From: Candidatus Methanoplasma sp.
Lineage (GTDB): Archaea > Thermoplasmatota > Thermoplasmata > Methanomassiliicoccales > Methanomethylophilaceae
NCBI GenBank assembly: GCA_031254265.1
Contig: JAIRUV010000105.1
Span: 1 to 6,457 of the forward strand
Length of the DNA stretch: 6,457 nucleotides
Direction: 5' to 3'
Shown one piece after another: positions 1-5,556 of the stretch (positions are counted from its first letter, which is position 1; each line of letters starts with the position of its first letter). The translations under genes and the position numbers were made by a program. The notes under the pieces were generated by a model, which saw nothing but the letters and a program-made list of their open reading frames with translations, had not been told where the DNA came from and searched no databases.

Positions 1-747
1 TCGGCAAGGGACCCGGAGTTCGGAAAGACAGTGAACCAGGAGATGATAAGGTTCGACAACGGAGAGGACGTCGGCCTGTTCATAAAGAACATCGAGAGCG
101 TCCAAGGGGACGAGAGGGACGTGATCATCTTCACCATCGGATACGCAAAGAACAAGGAAGGCAAGCTTATGCAGAGGTTCGGGTGGCTCAACAACAAGGG
201 CGGGGAGAACCGCCTCAATGTTGCCATCAGCCGCGCGAAGAAGAAGATCCATATCGTTCTGTCCTTCGATCCGGAAGAGCTTCAGGTGGAGACCTCCAAG
301 AACGACGGCCCCAAGATACTGAAGAAATACCTGCAGTATGCGGAGGCGGTCAGCAAAGGCGAGAAAGAGCTTGCCGCAAGCATCCTGGAGTCGTTCGGGG
401 ACAACAGATGGAGGTCCTCGTCGCCTGTCCCGGGGGAATCCCCGATAACGGATAAGGTCTACAACGCTCTTGTCAGGAAAGGGTACAGCGTGGAGAAGGA
501 TGTGGGCATCGGAGGGTATCAGATCGACCTTGCCATCAAGCAGGATGACAGGTTCATACTCGGGATAGAATGCGACAGCCACATCTACGAGATGTCGGAA
601 TCCACAAGAGAAAGGGACTACCACAGGCAGAAGTATCTTGAATCGAGAGGCTGGCACATCCACAGGGTATGGACTCCGGGAATGTGGAAGGACTCTCAGA
701 AAGAGATCAACAACATAGTCAAAGCGATCGAGCGCATCTCCCATTGA
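1..747 (+). CDS. SF1 (DNA2/UPF1-like) helicase with C-terminal PD-(D/E)XK nuclease-like domain, 5'-truncated
   Basis: The frame is open from base 1 with no start that has to be the true one, so this is the last 248 residues of a larger protein; the GTG at 31 is internal. Visible residues 32-40 (ESVQGDERD) match SF1 helicase motif V, and residues 67-80, ending NVAISRAK, match motif VI with its arginine finger. A linker follows, then a domain at about 140-245 with D176 (YQIDLAI) and E190-C-D192 (LGIECD), plus TRERDYHRQKYLESRGW and a HRVW strand. This resembles the MTES_1575/DUF559-type, Vsr-like nuclease fold often fused to the end of large SF1 helicases (family knowledge). Such proteins act on nucleic acid in the cytoplasm, and some belong to defence systems; the role here is inferred. 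The last 29 bp overlap the 3' end of the convergent dph6. Catalytic activity and the N-terminal architecture cannot be judged from this fragment. Confidence 0.85.
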   Translation, partial: SARDPEFGKTVNQEMIRFDNGEDVGLFIKNIESVQGDERDVIIFTIGYAKNKEGKLMQRFGWLNNKGGENRLNVAISRAKKKIHIVLSFDPEELQVETSKNDGPKILKKYLQYAEAVSKGEKELAASILESFGDNRWRSSSPVPGESPITDKVYNALVRKGYSVEKDVGIGGYQIDLAIKQDDRFILGIECDSHIYEMSESTRERDYHRQKYLESRGWHIHRVWTPGMWKDSQKEINNIVKAIERISH

Positions 748-1417
748 GTCTCTCGGTCAGCTCTGCCTTCTTTACAAAAAGGGTCCCGCTGCCCTTTTTC
801 CATTCTTTCTCATATTCGATTATTGAAAGAGGTTTACTGTGCATAGGCGAGTCCAGCGTCATGGATTCGTACTCCCCTCCTTCACCTATCACGCTTATGC
901 CGTATCTTTCTCTGAGGGTCCTGAGCTCTTCTGCGGCGTTCTCATCGATCTCCCTTCCCAGCCACGACTCGTCAAGGCCTTCCGCGTAGCATCCGACGAT
1001 CACTGCCCTGATGCCGGATGCCAGCAGCTCGTACAGCACAGTGTCCTGATCCTTCCTCCACAGAGGAGCGAGTACTTTCAATCCCATATCTCCGCATACT
1101 GCGTTCATCCTGTCCCACTGATAATCGGACCAGACCGCCCCGGTCACTACTCCGTCTATGTCAAGCGGGGAGAGCGCTTCCTTCAGGCTCCGCATGTCGT
1201 CCTCTTCGGAGCCGGAAGTCTCCGCCGTGACCAGCTCTATCCCGACGGAATCCGCCATCAGAGACACTATGCCCATGTTGGGAATATGGAATATCCATGA
1301 TTCATTATCCTTCGGCATTATTCCCACAAGGTACGGGATCTCGTGGCCCATCTGCTGTGCCAGATATAATGCGAGTGTGGAATCCTTCCCCCCGGAATAC
1401 AAAGCGGCCAGACGCAT
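719..1417 (-). CDS. dph6: Diphthine--ammonia ligase (Dph6-type ATP pyrophosphatase)
   Basis: This 232-residue protein has the usual length of the archaeal MJ0570-related family. The N-terminal PP-loop SGGKDS lies at residues 8-13 and would bind ATP. Family blocks follow: GAVWSDYQ at 93-100, the PLW region near 118-120 and GEGGEYES at 178-185. Family knowledge: Dph6 performs the last step of diphthamide synthesis, an ATP-dependent amidation of diphthine on the modified histidine of elongation factor 2, in the cytosol. The ATG at 1417 is chosen because the PP-loop begins seven residues later, and because a TATA-like TTTAAA sits about 30 bp upstream with no Shine-Dalgarno, which suggests a leaderless transcript. 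It is convergent with the helicase gene and divergent from the Gly-X3 protein gene. The main doubt is whether it is the ligase itself or a close ATP-binding paralogue; in archaea this family is usually assigned to diphthamide. Confidence 0.88.
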   Translation of the reverse strand: MRLAALYSGGKDSTLALYLAQQMGHEIPYLVGIMPKDNESWIFHIPNMGIVSLMADSVGIELVTAETSGSEEDDMRSLKEALSPLDIDGVVTGAVWSDYQWDRMNAVCGDMGLKVLAPLWRKDQDTVLYELLASGIRAVIVGCYAEGLDESWLGREIDENAAEELRTLRERYGISVIGEGGEYESMTLDSPMHSKPLSIIEYEKEWKKGSGTLFVKKAELTERLNGRCARSL

Positions 1418-1444
1418 AGTGGGAGTGAATGTGCATTGTGGTAA

Positions 1445-1450
1445 TTTAAA
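1445..1450 (-). promoter_or_regulatory. TATA box of dph6
   Basis: Read on the minus strand this is TTTAAA within AAGTTTAAATTACC, centred about 30 bp upstream of the dph6 ATG. An archaeal TATA box lies about 25-27 bp before the transcription start, so transcription would begin at or a few bases before the start codon. The absence of a purine-rich Shine-Dalgarno in the leader agrees with leaderless translation. Confidence 0.6.
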
Positions 1451-1498
1451 CTTGCACTGGTGCAGACCCGGAGGACAATATCACGGAATAATTTTGGA

Positions 1499-1514
1499 TG
1501 GATGATACATCCAA
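1499..1514. promoter_or_regulatory. Palindromic element, copy 1 (putative operator upstream of TATA)
   Basis: TGGATGATACATCCAA contains the perfect dyad TGGATG-ATA-CATCCA. The same 16 bases recur at 1551-1566. Because the preceding bases are TTGGA, this copy can also be read as 7-bp arms TTGGATG/CATCCAA (1494-1500 and 1508-1514) around a 7-base spacer. It ends directly at the AT-rich TATA region, so a bound protein would cover the TFB recognition element. I do not recognise the cognate regulator. Confidence 0.6.
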
Positions 1515-1525
1515 ATAAATAAATA
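1513..1525 (+). promoter_or_regulatory. TATA box of the Gly-X3 surface protein gene
   Basis: AAATAAATAAATA is the only strong AT-rich block between the two palindromes. From its centre a start site near 1545 is predicted, leaving a leader of roughly 35 nt that holds palindrome copy 2 and a GGTGAT Shine-Dalgarno. The exact TATA register within the repeat cannot be fixed by eye. Confidence 0.55.
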
Positions 1526-1549
1526 CGGGACACAACTCTAACAACACAA

Positions 1550-1566
1550 TTGGATGATACATCCAA
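1550..1566. promoter_or_regulatory. Palindromic element, copy 2 (putative operator at the transcription start)
   Basis: TTGGATGATACATCCAA is a perfect 7-3-7 inverted repeat that shares 16 bases with copy 1. Start-to-start distance between the copies is 52 bp, close to five turns of B-DNA, so two dimers would face the same side. It falls just downstream of the predicted transcription start, a typical position for an archaeal repressor site. As RNA it could also form a 7-bp hairpin five bases before the Shine-Dalgarno, so a role in translation is an alternative. Confidence 0.6.
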
Positions 1567-1570
1567 CTAT

Positions 1571-1576
1571 GGTGAT
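1571..1576 (+). promoter_or_regulatory. Shine-Dalgarno GGTGAT that sets the start at 1580
   Basis: GGTGAT matches the archaeal 16S 3' end (complement of AUCACC) and lies 3 bases before the ATG at 1580. It argues against the in-frame TTG at 1550, which lies inside palindrome copy 2 and has no such site. The same hexamer precedes the eL42 gene at 3351-3356. Confidence 0.7.
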
Positions 1577-1579
1577 AAA

Positions 1580-2437
1580 ATGATTGGAAGGACGATTGCA
1601 TTTCTGCTTGTGGGTATATTGGCGGCTGCCGGGACGGGCGTGGCAGGAGGTTACATGATGTGGCATAACGACGGAAACGACGGTGTTTACGATGAAGGCT
1701 ATGATGCTGGATTCACGGCGGGAAATGCCGCAGGATATGACGACGGTCTCACTGCCGGCAGTCTTATAGGAAGCGAGAAGGATCACGCCGCGGGGTATGA
1801 TTCTGGGTATCTCGCGGGACATGCCGCCGGCACCTCGGGTAATAACGCCATTTATAACTCAGGATACAAAGACGGCTATGGGAAGGGATATGATGCGGGA
1901 TACAATGACGGAGCGGCCGCAGGGTACGAAGATGGCTATACTGACGGGTTCTATGCCGCATCAACGACCTACTGGTTCTATATCGACTACGGCAACGATT
2001 CGGAACTTGAGAACGGATGGCTGAGCGCGAGGTCGAGCGATGCCACCTGCGCACTCAAGACAGCTTTGGATGACGCCGAGATAGCTTATTCGATAAGCGG
2101 ATTAGGGGCGATCACGAGCATCGGCGATGCTAGGAATTACGATGTGAGGTCCTTCGATACCGTTTATGACGAATTCATGGAGTTTGAAGGTGATATGGAG
2201 GACTTCGATTGGAGAATATCCGGATATAAATGGTACTACTGGTTCTGGTCGACCTCGATCTCGTATGCAGGTACCTGGATAGAGTCGGACGGTTATGTCT
2301 CACAGTCGGCCGGGGTCTTCTTCTACATAGGATTTTCCTACTGGGAATGGGACATGTGGTCGTCGGACCCTCTGCCTACAGTGGATGTCGATCCGAGATC
2401 TGAGATCTCGTGGAAAAATGCAGGCCCATTCGCTTGA
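1580..2437 (+). CDS. Membrane-anchored or secreted protein with Gly-X3 repeats and aromatic-rich C-terminal domain
   Basis: This is a 285-residue protein of unknown function. Residues 5-27 form a hydrophobic segment after a short basic start (MIGR), a signal peptide or N-terminal anchor. Residues 40-123 are a period-4 glycine repeat: Gly at 40, 44, 48, 52, 56, 60, 64, 72, 76, 80 and 84, with Asp at 68, then a break, then Gly at 95 and every fourth residue to 123. Typical units are GYDA, GYED and GYTD. The pattern resembles the GX3 motifs of Yae1/Lto1 and FliH, but nothing else matches them. Residues 131-285 hold a Trp/Tyr-rich domain whose spacing (FYIDYGN, ALKTALDDA, YSISGLGAITSIGD, then Trp-rich strands) recalls DUF4430-like extracellular domains; this is inference. 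The promoter carries two palindromic operators. ATG 1580 is preferred for its Shine-Dalgarno and because the hydrophobic segment follows directly. Confidence 0.8.
   Translation: MIGRTIAFLLVGILAAAGTGVAGGYMMWHNDGNDGVYDEGYDAGFTAGNAAGYDDGLTAGSLIGSEKDHAAGYDSGYLAGHAAGTSGNNAIYNSGYKDGYGKGYDAGYNDGAAAGYEDGYTDGFYAASTTYWFYIDYGNDSELENGWLSARSSDATCALKTALDDAEIAYSISGLGAITSIGDARNYDVRSFDTVYDEFMEFEGDMEDFDWRISGYKWYYWFWSTSISYAGTWIESDGYVSQSAGVFFYIGFSYWEWDMWSSDPLPTVDVDPRSEISWKNAGPFA
2394..2410. repeat. 7-3-7 inverted repeat inside the 3' end of the Gly-X3 gene
   Basis: CGAGATC-TGA-GATCTCG is a perfect 7-bp dyad with a 3-base loop, 25 bases before the stop codon. It encodes part of DPRSEIS. It could form an RNA hairpin near the transcript end, but no T-run follows, so it is not a recognisable terminator. 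Confidence 0.4.
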
Positions 2438-2445
2438 TATAAAAA
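2437..2445 (+). promoter_or_regulatory. TATA box of rpiA
   Basis: ATATAAAAA starts on the last base of the preceding stop codon. A transcription start near 2466 is predicted, giving a leader of about 50 nt before the TTG start codon. No stronger TATA-like element lies between here and rpiA. Confidence 0.6.
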
Positions 2446-2507
2446 CCATTTAGAATTCTTTCTGGGAAAGATGATAAACAATCAACACAATCAGGTATCG
2501 CCAGGAT

Positions 2508-2511
2508 GGAG
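2508..2511 (+). promoter_or_regulatory. Shine-Dalgarno GGAG supporting the TTG start of rpiA
   Basis: GGAG lies 8 bases before TTG 2520. There is no in-frame ATG or GTG between here and the conserved N-terminal region, so this site decides the start codon. Confidence 0.6.
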
Positions 2512-2519
2512 ACATTGCA

Positions 2520-3200
2520 TTGAGCGAGCCGAATCTGAAGAGAATTGTTGCGGAAAAAGCGGTCGACGATTATGTAAAGGACGGAATGACCGTCGGATTG
2601 GGTACGGGATCCACTTCCGAATATGCCGTGAAAAGAGTGGGAGAACTCGTCAGCAGCGGGTTCAAACTGAAGTGCATAGCAACATCCCAGCGCACAGCGG
2701 ATCTGGCACAAAGCATCGGGATCGAGATCCACGACATCAATGACGTACCGCACATAGACGTGACCATCGACGGGGCCGATGAGGTGGACCCCAAGAAGCA
2801 GTTGATAAAAGGCCTCGGAGGCGCCCTTCTGAGAGAGAAGATAGTCGCCGCCGCAAGCCTGATGGAGATCATCATCGTGGACAGTTCGAAACTCGTTGAG
2901 AAGCTGGGCGTGAGGACCCCGCTGCCGGTGGAGGTCGTTATCTACGGTCACAGGAAGACCGCCTACGCTTTAGAGAAACAGGGGTGCAAAGCAACGCTGA
3001 GGATGTCCGGCGGTGTTCCATTCGTGACAGATGCCGGCAATTACATCTATGACTGTAAGTTCGAGGCCATCGAGAGCCCATTCTTCCTGGAGTCCCGGAT
3101 AGATGTGATACCGGGAGTGGTCGAGAACGGGTTATTCCTTAACACGGCGAATGTTGTTCTAGTGTCGCACCCCGACGGCAAGATCACTATAATGGAGTGA
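2520..3200 (+). CDS. rpiA: Ribose-5-phosphate isomerase A
   Basis: The 226-residue product has the normal RpiA length. It interconverts ribose 5-phosphate and ribulose 5-phosphate in the cytosol, supplying ribose for nucleotides. Family signatures are clear: GLGTGST at residues 26-32 (phosphate loop), TSQRT at 55-59, DGADEVD at 84-90, KGLGGALLREK at 97-107 and GVVENGLF near the C-terminus. By alignment with E. coli RpiA, the active-site residues correspond to D84, D87, K97 and the catalytic base E106, all present. The start is TTG, supported by GGAG at 2508-2511. The gene has its own TATA box at the end of the upstream gene and is separated from the following ribosomal operon by 160 bp that contain another promoter, so it is probably monocistronic. 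Confidence 0.96.
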   Translation: MSEPNLKRIVAEKAVDDYVKDGMTVGLGTGSTSEYAVKRVGELVSSGFKLKCIATSQRTADLAQSIGIEIHDINDVPHIDVTIDGADEVDPKKQLIKGLGGALLREKIVAAASLMEIIIVDSSKLVEKLGVRTPLPVEVVIYGHRKTAYALEKQGCKATLRMSGGVPFVTDAGNYIYDCKFEAIESPFFLESRIDVIPGVVENGLFLNTANVVLVSHPDGKITIME

Positions 3201-3209
3201 ATAATCGGA

Positions 3210-3222
3210 AAGACTGCGTCTT
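3210..3222. repeat. Short hairpin downstream of rpiA
   Basis: AAGAC-TGC-GTCTT is a 5-bp dyad with a 3-base loop, starting 10 bases after the rpiA stop. It might help end the rpiA transcript, but it is short and has no T-run behind it. Confidence 0.3.
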
Positions 3223-3259
3223 AAGGAAAGCGGCACCGCGAAAAATGATCCATGCGTAT

Positions 3260-3274
3260 TTGAGAAAGTCTCAA
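3260..3274. repeat. Palindrome TTGAGA-AAG-TCTCAA upstream of the ribosomal operon
   Basis: This is a 15-base dyad with 6-bp arms and a 3-base spacer. It is followed almost at once by a second dyad, ATATG-AC-CATAT, at 3276-3287. Both lie upstream of the likely eL42 promoter, where an activator or repressor could bind. AT-rich intergenic DNA gives such dyads by chance, so function is uncertain. Confidence 0.35.
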
Positions 3275-3302
3275 TATATGACCATATTAAAAATAACAGG
3301 GT

Positions 3303-3321
3303 GAGGTTTTAATACAACCTC
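3303..3321 (+). promoter_or_regulatory. Probable TATA region of the eL42 operon, framed by a 6-bp dyad
   Basis: TTTTAATA at 3307-3314 lies about 50 bp before the eL42 ATG, giving a predicted start near 3335 and a leader of about 26 nt with GGTGAT at 3351-3356. The TATA box sits between arms GAGGTT (3303-3308) and AACCTC (3316-3321). An alternative TATA is ATTAAAAATAA at about 3286-3295, so one or two promoters are possible. Confidence 0.5.
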
Positions 3322-3360
3322 GATAATAGCGCGTTCAGATATTCACTTTAGGTGATTTAG

Positions 3361-3639
3361 ATGAAAATGCCCAGAACTATCCAAACATATTGCCCTTTCT
3401 GCAAGACTCACACCAAGCACGGTGTTGAAAGGGTAAAGAAGAAGAAAGCCAGCGAGCTGAAATGGGGTCAGAGGAGATTCAGAGAGGTGACATCCGGATA
3501 CGGAGGTTTCCCGAGACCAAAGCCGGAAGGCAGAGAGAAGCCCACGAAAAGAGTGAACATAAGGTTCAGATGCGAGACATGCAAGAAAGCGCACCTTACC
3601 TCATGTATAAGGGCGAAGAAGTTCGAACTCACGGAGTGA
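3361..3639 (+). CDS. rpl44e: Large-subunit ribosomal protein eL42 (L44e)
   Basis: This 92-residue basic protein is of standard length for archaeal L44e. A zinc ribbon is formed by C11-P-F-C14 near the N-terminus and C71-E-T-C74 near the C-terminus, separated by the lysine-rich stretch [18 protein letters not shown]. The C-terminal block [17 protein letters not shown] is also typical. It is a 50S component located near the E site. ATG 3361 is preceded by GGTGAT at 3351-3356 with 4 bases between, a good archaeal ribosome binding site. It is the first gene of a five-gene operon, followed after 4 nt by eS27, an arrangement known from many Euryarchaeota. Confidence 0.97.
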   Translation: MKMPRTIQTYCPFCKTHTKHGVERVKKKKASELKWGQRRFREVTSGYGGFPRPKPEGREKPTKRVNIRFRCETCKKAHLTSCIRAKKFELTE

Positions 3640-3643
3640 TAAC

Positions 3644-3811
3644 ATGACCGGAGATTTCATTAAGATAAAATGCCCCGACTGCGGGAATGAACAGATCGTG
3701 TTCAGAAAAGCAGCCACCAAAGTAAACTGCAATGTATGCGGATCCGTCCTTGTGGTGCCTAAAGGCGGCATCGGAGACATAAAGGGCGAGATAGTTGAGG
3801 TAGTCGGCTGA
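3644..3811 (+). CDS. rps27e: Small-subunit ribosomal protein eS27 (S27e)
   Basis: A short gene of 55 codons plus stop encodes a zinc-ribbon protein. Residues C10-P-D-C13 and C29-N-V-C32 form the C-x2-C-x15-C-x2-C zinc site of S27e, followed by the family tail CGSVLVVPKGGIGDIKGEIV. Archaeal S27e is usually around 55-65 residues, so it appears complete. It is a component of the 30S subunit. The ATG lies 4 bases after the eL42 stop and is preceded by GGAGTGAT (3633-3640), which overlaps the end of eL42. Its TGA stop overlaps the aIF2-alpha ATG in a TGATG junction, indicating translational coupling. Because of its length the gene is easily missed by automatic ORF calling. Confidence 0.96.
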   Translation: MTGDFIKIKCPDCGNEQIVFRKAATKVNCNVCGSVLVVPKGGIGDIKGEIVEVVG

Positions 3812-4593
3812 TGTCAAGGGCCAGGAACTTCCCCGAGAATGGAGAGCTCGTCGTCTGCACCGTGACAAACGTCAAGAACTTCGGTGCCTTCGTCACCTTG
3901 GACGAGTATGACGGAAAGGAAGGATTCATTCATGTCAGGGATGTCGCCACCGGCTGGGTAAAGTATATCAGGGATTACATAAGGGAAGGACAGAAGATAG
4001 TCTGCAAGGTTCTGGGCGTGGACTCTTCCAAAGGTCATATCGACCTTTCCCTTAAATCGGTGAACGATCATCAGAAAAGAGAGAAGATCCAGCAATGGAA
4101 GAATGAGAACAAGGCCGAGAAGCTTATCGAGATAATCGCAGAGCGCATGTCTATCTCTGTCGATGAAGCGTACGATCTTTTTGCAAAAGCCCTCTTGGAT
4201 GAGTATGAGACGCTTTACGGTGCTTTTGAAACAGCGGTCTCTTATCCCGACGAGTTCAATGAAGAATTCGTGGGGGAGTGGACCGGGACGTTCATAGAGG
4301 TGGCGAAAGAGAATGTGACGCCGCCCTTCGTAGAGATAGACTGCATCCTGGAGATGACGTCTTCGGCGCAGAACGGCATAGATCTTATAAAAAAAGCCCT
4401 CAGCGCAGGACTCAAAGCTGCCGAGGGTGAGAACGTGATGATAACTTCGGTCGGCTCTCCGAGATACAGAGTGGTCGTGAACGCAAGCGAATACAAGGAC
4501 GCGGAGGATGTCATGAAAAAGGTGACCGCCAAGGCCATGAGCGAGTTCACAGCTACCGGCGGGACCGTCTCCCTCAAGCGCGAGGGCAAGTGA
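3811..4593 (+). CDS. eif2a: Translation initiation factor 2 subunit alpha (aIF2-alpha)
   Basis: The 260-residue protein is of usual length. An N-terminal S1 (OB-fold) domain spans about residues 10-83, with VTNVKNFGAFVTLDEYDGKEGFIHVRD and the family block GWVKYIRDYIREGQK. A helical middle domain covers about 88-165, and a C-terminal alpha/beta domain about 172-256 includes SPRYRVVV. The protein is the alpha subunit of the heterotrimer that delivers initiator Met-tRNA to the small subunit. The loop VATGW has Thr47 where Pyrococcus aIF2-alpha has Ser48 (alignment from memory). The start ATG at 3811 overlaps the eS27 stop by one base; the stop is followed after one base by nop10. The operon links it with ribosomal proteins, fitting its role. 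Confidence 0.97.
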   Translation: MSRARNFPENGELVVCTVTNVKNFGAFVTLDEYDGKEGFIHVRDVATGWVKYIRDYIREGQKIVCKVLGVDSSKGHIDLSLKSVNDHQKREKIQQWKNENKAEKLIEIIAERMSISVDEAYDLFAKALLDEYETLYGAFETAVSYPDEFNEEFVGEWTGTFIEVAKENVTPPFVEIDCILEMTSSAQNGIDLIKKALSAGLKAAEGENVMITSVGSPRYRVVVNASEYKDAEDVMKKVTAKAMSEFTATGGTVSLKREGK

Positions 4594-4594
4594 G

Positions 4595-4783
4595 ATGAGA
4601 TCGTCCTTCAAAAGGTGCACCTCATGCGGACGGTACACATTGAAGGCCGAATGCCCATCATGCGGGTCATCCGCAGCAAACCCCATACCCATGAGATTCT
4701 CCCCGGATGACCGTTACGGAGACTACAGAAGAAAAGCCATTGCCGAGGAGTGGGGAGAGAATGGAAAGTATCGTAATATATGA
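4595..4783 (+). CDS. nop10: H/ACA RNP protein Nop10
   Basis: This 62-residue protein has the Nop10 signature: a zinc ribbon with C8-T-S-C11 and C20-P-S-C23, the motif CGRYTLKAECPSCG, and the conserved block PMRFSPDDRYGDYRRK at residues 32-47, which contacts Cbf5. Nop10 joins Cbf5, Gar1 and L7Ae in the box H/ACA complex that makes pseudouridine in rRNA. Archaeal Nop10 is usually 50-65 residues; here about 12 extra residues (EEWGENGKYRNI) follow the core, and their DNA doubles as the start region of the next gene. The ATG is one base after the aIF2-alpha stop. The 23-bp overlap with the downstream gene suggests coupled translation. Confidence 0.95.
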   Translation: MRSSFKRCTSCGRYTLKAECPSCGSSAANPIPMRFSPDDRYGDYRRKAIAEEWGENGKYRNI

Positions 4784-5504
4784 CTGCAAACCTTCTTTGA
4801 AGGATCCTGTTTTCATCGAGTGTCTCCCCGGAATAGGCAATGTCGGCAAGACCGCAGGAGATTTTTTTGCCGAGTCCCTGAAAGCTAAGAGGTTCGCCAT
4901 GATCTACTCCAAACATTTCCCTTCTCAGGTACTTCTTGATGATGACAACATAGTCGAGATGATGAACAACCAGCTCTGGTTCGCAAAGGATGCAGGAGGG
5001 CGAGACATAATCTTCCTCAGAGGGGATTGCCAGGGTTCGACCCAGGAGGGGCAGTTCGATCTTTGCAGAGAGATGATGGACATCTTGATCGGATATGGAG
5101 TAACCGAGGTCATCACCCTCGGAGGGTACGGCACCGGAACGATCGTCGATTCCCCGCGGGTGTTCGGAGCGGTAACCGACCTTAAGATTAAGAAAGAGTA
5201 CAAGGACCTCGGAGTGGAATTCCCCTCTGGAGACCCAAGCGCAGGAATAATAGGTGCCAGCGGGATATTCGTCGGGCTCGGGAAGCTTTACGGAATACCC
5301 TCAGTATGCCTGATGGGCGAAACGTCAGGATACTTCGTCGACTACAAGAGCGCAATGGCGGTCGTCAATGTGCTGGTCAATAAAATGAAAGTGGTTATCG
5401 ACCTCAAAGAACTCAGGGAAAGATCAGAGCAGATCGACGAGCTTACCGCCAAGGTCAGAGAGATAGAGGGCCGCAATAAACAGGACCTGGGATATATAGG
5501 ATGA
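4761..5504 (+). CDS. PAC2-family protein (proteasome assembly chaperone-like)
   Basis: The 247-residue product belongs to the archaeal PAC2 family (TIGR00161/00162-like). The N-terminal block PVFIECLPGIGNVGKTAGD lies at residues 16-34. Further family blocks are FLRGDCQGST (85-94), VITLGGYGTG (117-126), GIIGASGIFVGLG (162-174) and CLMGETSGYFVD (183-194). A charged helix at about 215-240 (LKELRERSEQIDELTAKVREIE) could form a coiled coil. Archaeal relatives such as PbaA/PbaB assist 20S proteasome assembly (family knowledge); the tail ends GYIG and does not have tyrosine in the penultimate position of a strict HbYX motif. ATG 4761 is chosen over in-frame ATG 4707 because GGGGAGAG lies just before it and the family match begins there. 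It overlaps nop10 by 23 bp, and the neighbourhood with nop10 and aIF2-alpha is conserved in Euryarchaeota. Confidence 0.9.
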   Translation: MESIVIYDCKPSLKDPVFIECLPGIGNVGKTAGDFFAESLKAKRFAMIYSKHFPSQVLLDDDNIVEMMNNQLWFAKDAGGRDIIFLRGDCQGSTQEGQFDLCREMMDILIGYGVTEVITLGGYGTGTIVDSPRVFGAVTDLKIKKEYKDLGVEFPSGDPSAGIIGASGIFVGLGKLYGIPSVCLMGETSGYFVDYKSAMAVVNVLVNKMKVVIDLKELRERSEQIDELTAKVREIEGRNKQDLGYIG

Positions 5505-5525
5505 CCCTTTCCTTCAACGATTACA

Positions 5526-5534
5526 TTTAAATAT
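5526..5534 (+). promoter_or_regulatory. TATA box of tRNA-Tyr
   Basis: TTTAAATAT is centred 27 bp before the first base of the mature tRNA, the expected distance from an archaeal TATA box to its start site. It indicates that the tRNA has its own promoter, with little or no 5' leader, rather than being only a read-through product of the upstream operon. Confidence 0.8.
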
Positions 5535-5556
5535 CCTCTCTATTATCCCGTGTCTA

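Noticed and set aside
839..1505. Plus-strand ORFs (839-1300, 1158-1505) across dph6
   Set aside because: Dph6 motifs are clear on the minus strand; these ORFs have no ribosome binding site and no recognisable domain.
1550..1579. TTG at 1550 as start of the Gly-X3 protein, adding ten residues
   Set aside because: It lies inside the palindromic element, has no Shine-Dalgarno and would put a polar stretch before the signal segment. ATG 1580 has GGTGAT just upstream.
2376..2951. 191-residue ORF on the minus strand opposite rpiA
   Set aside because: The sense strand carries complete RpiA motifs; the antisense product shows no recognisable motif.
3814..4692. 292-residue ORF on the minus strand opposite aIF2-alpha
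   Set aside because: It is a shadow of the conserved aIF2-alpha and nop10 genes; its product (His/Asp/Leu-rich) matches no family I know.
4707..4760. Upstream in-frame ATG 4707 for the PAC2 gene
   Set aside because: It would extend the protein deep into nop10 without family similarity, whereas ATG 4761 has a strong GGGGAGAG site.
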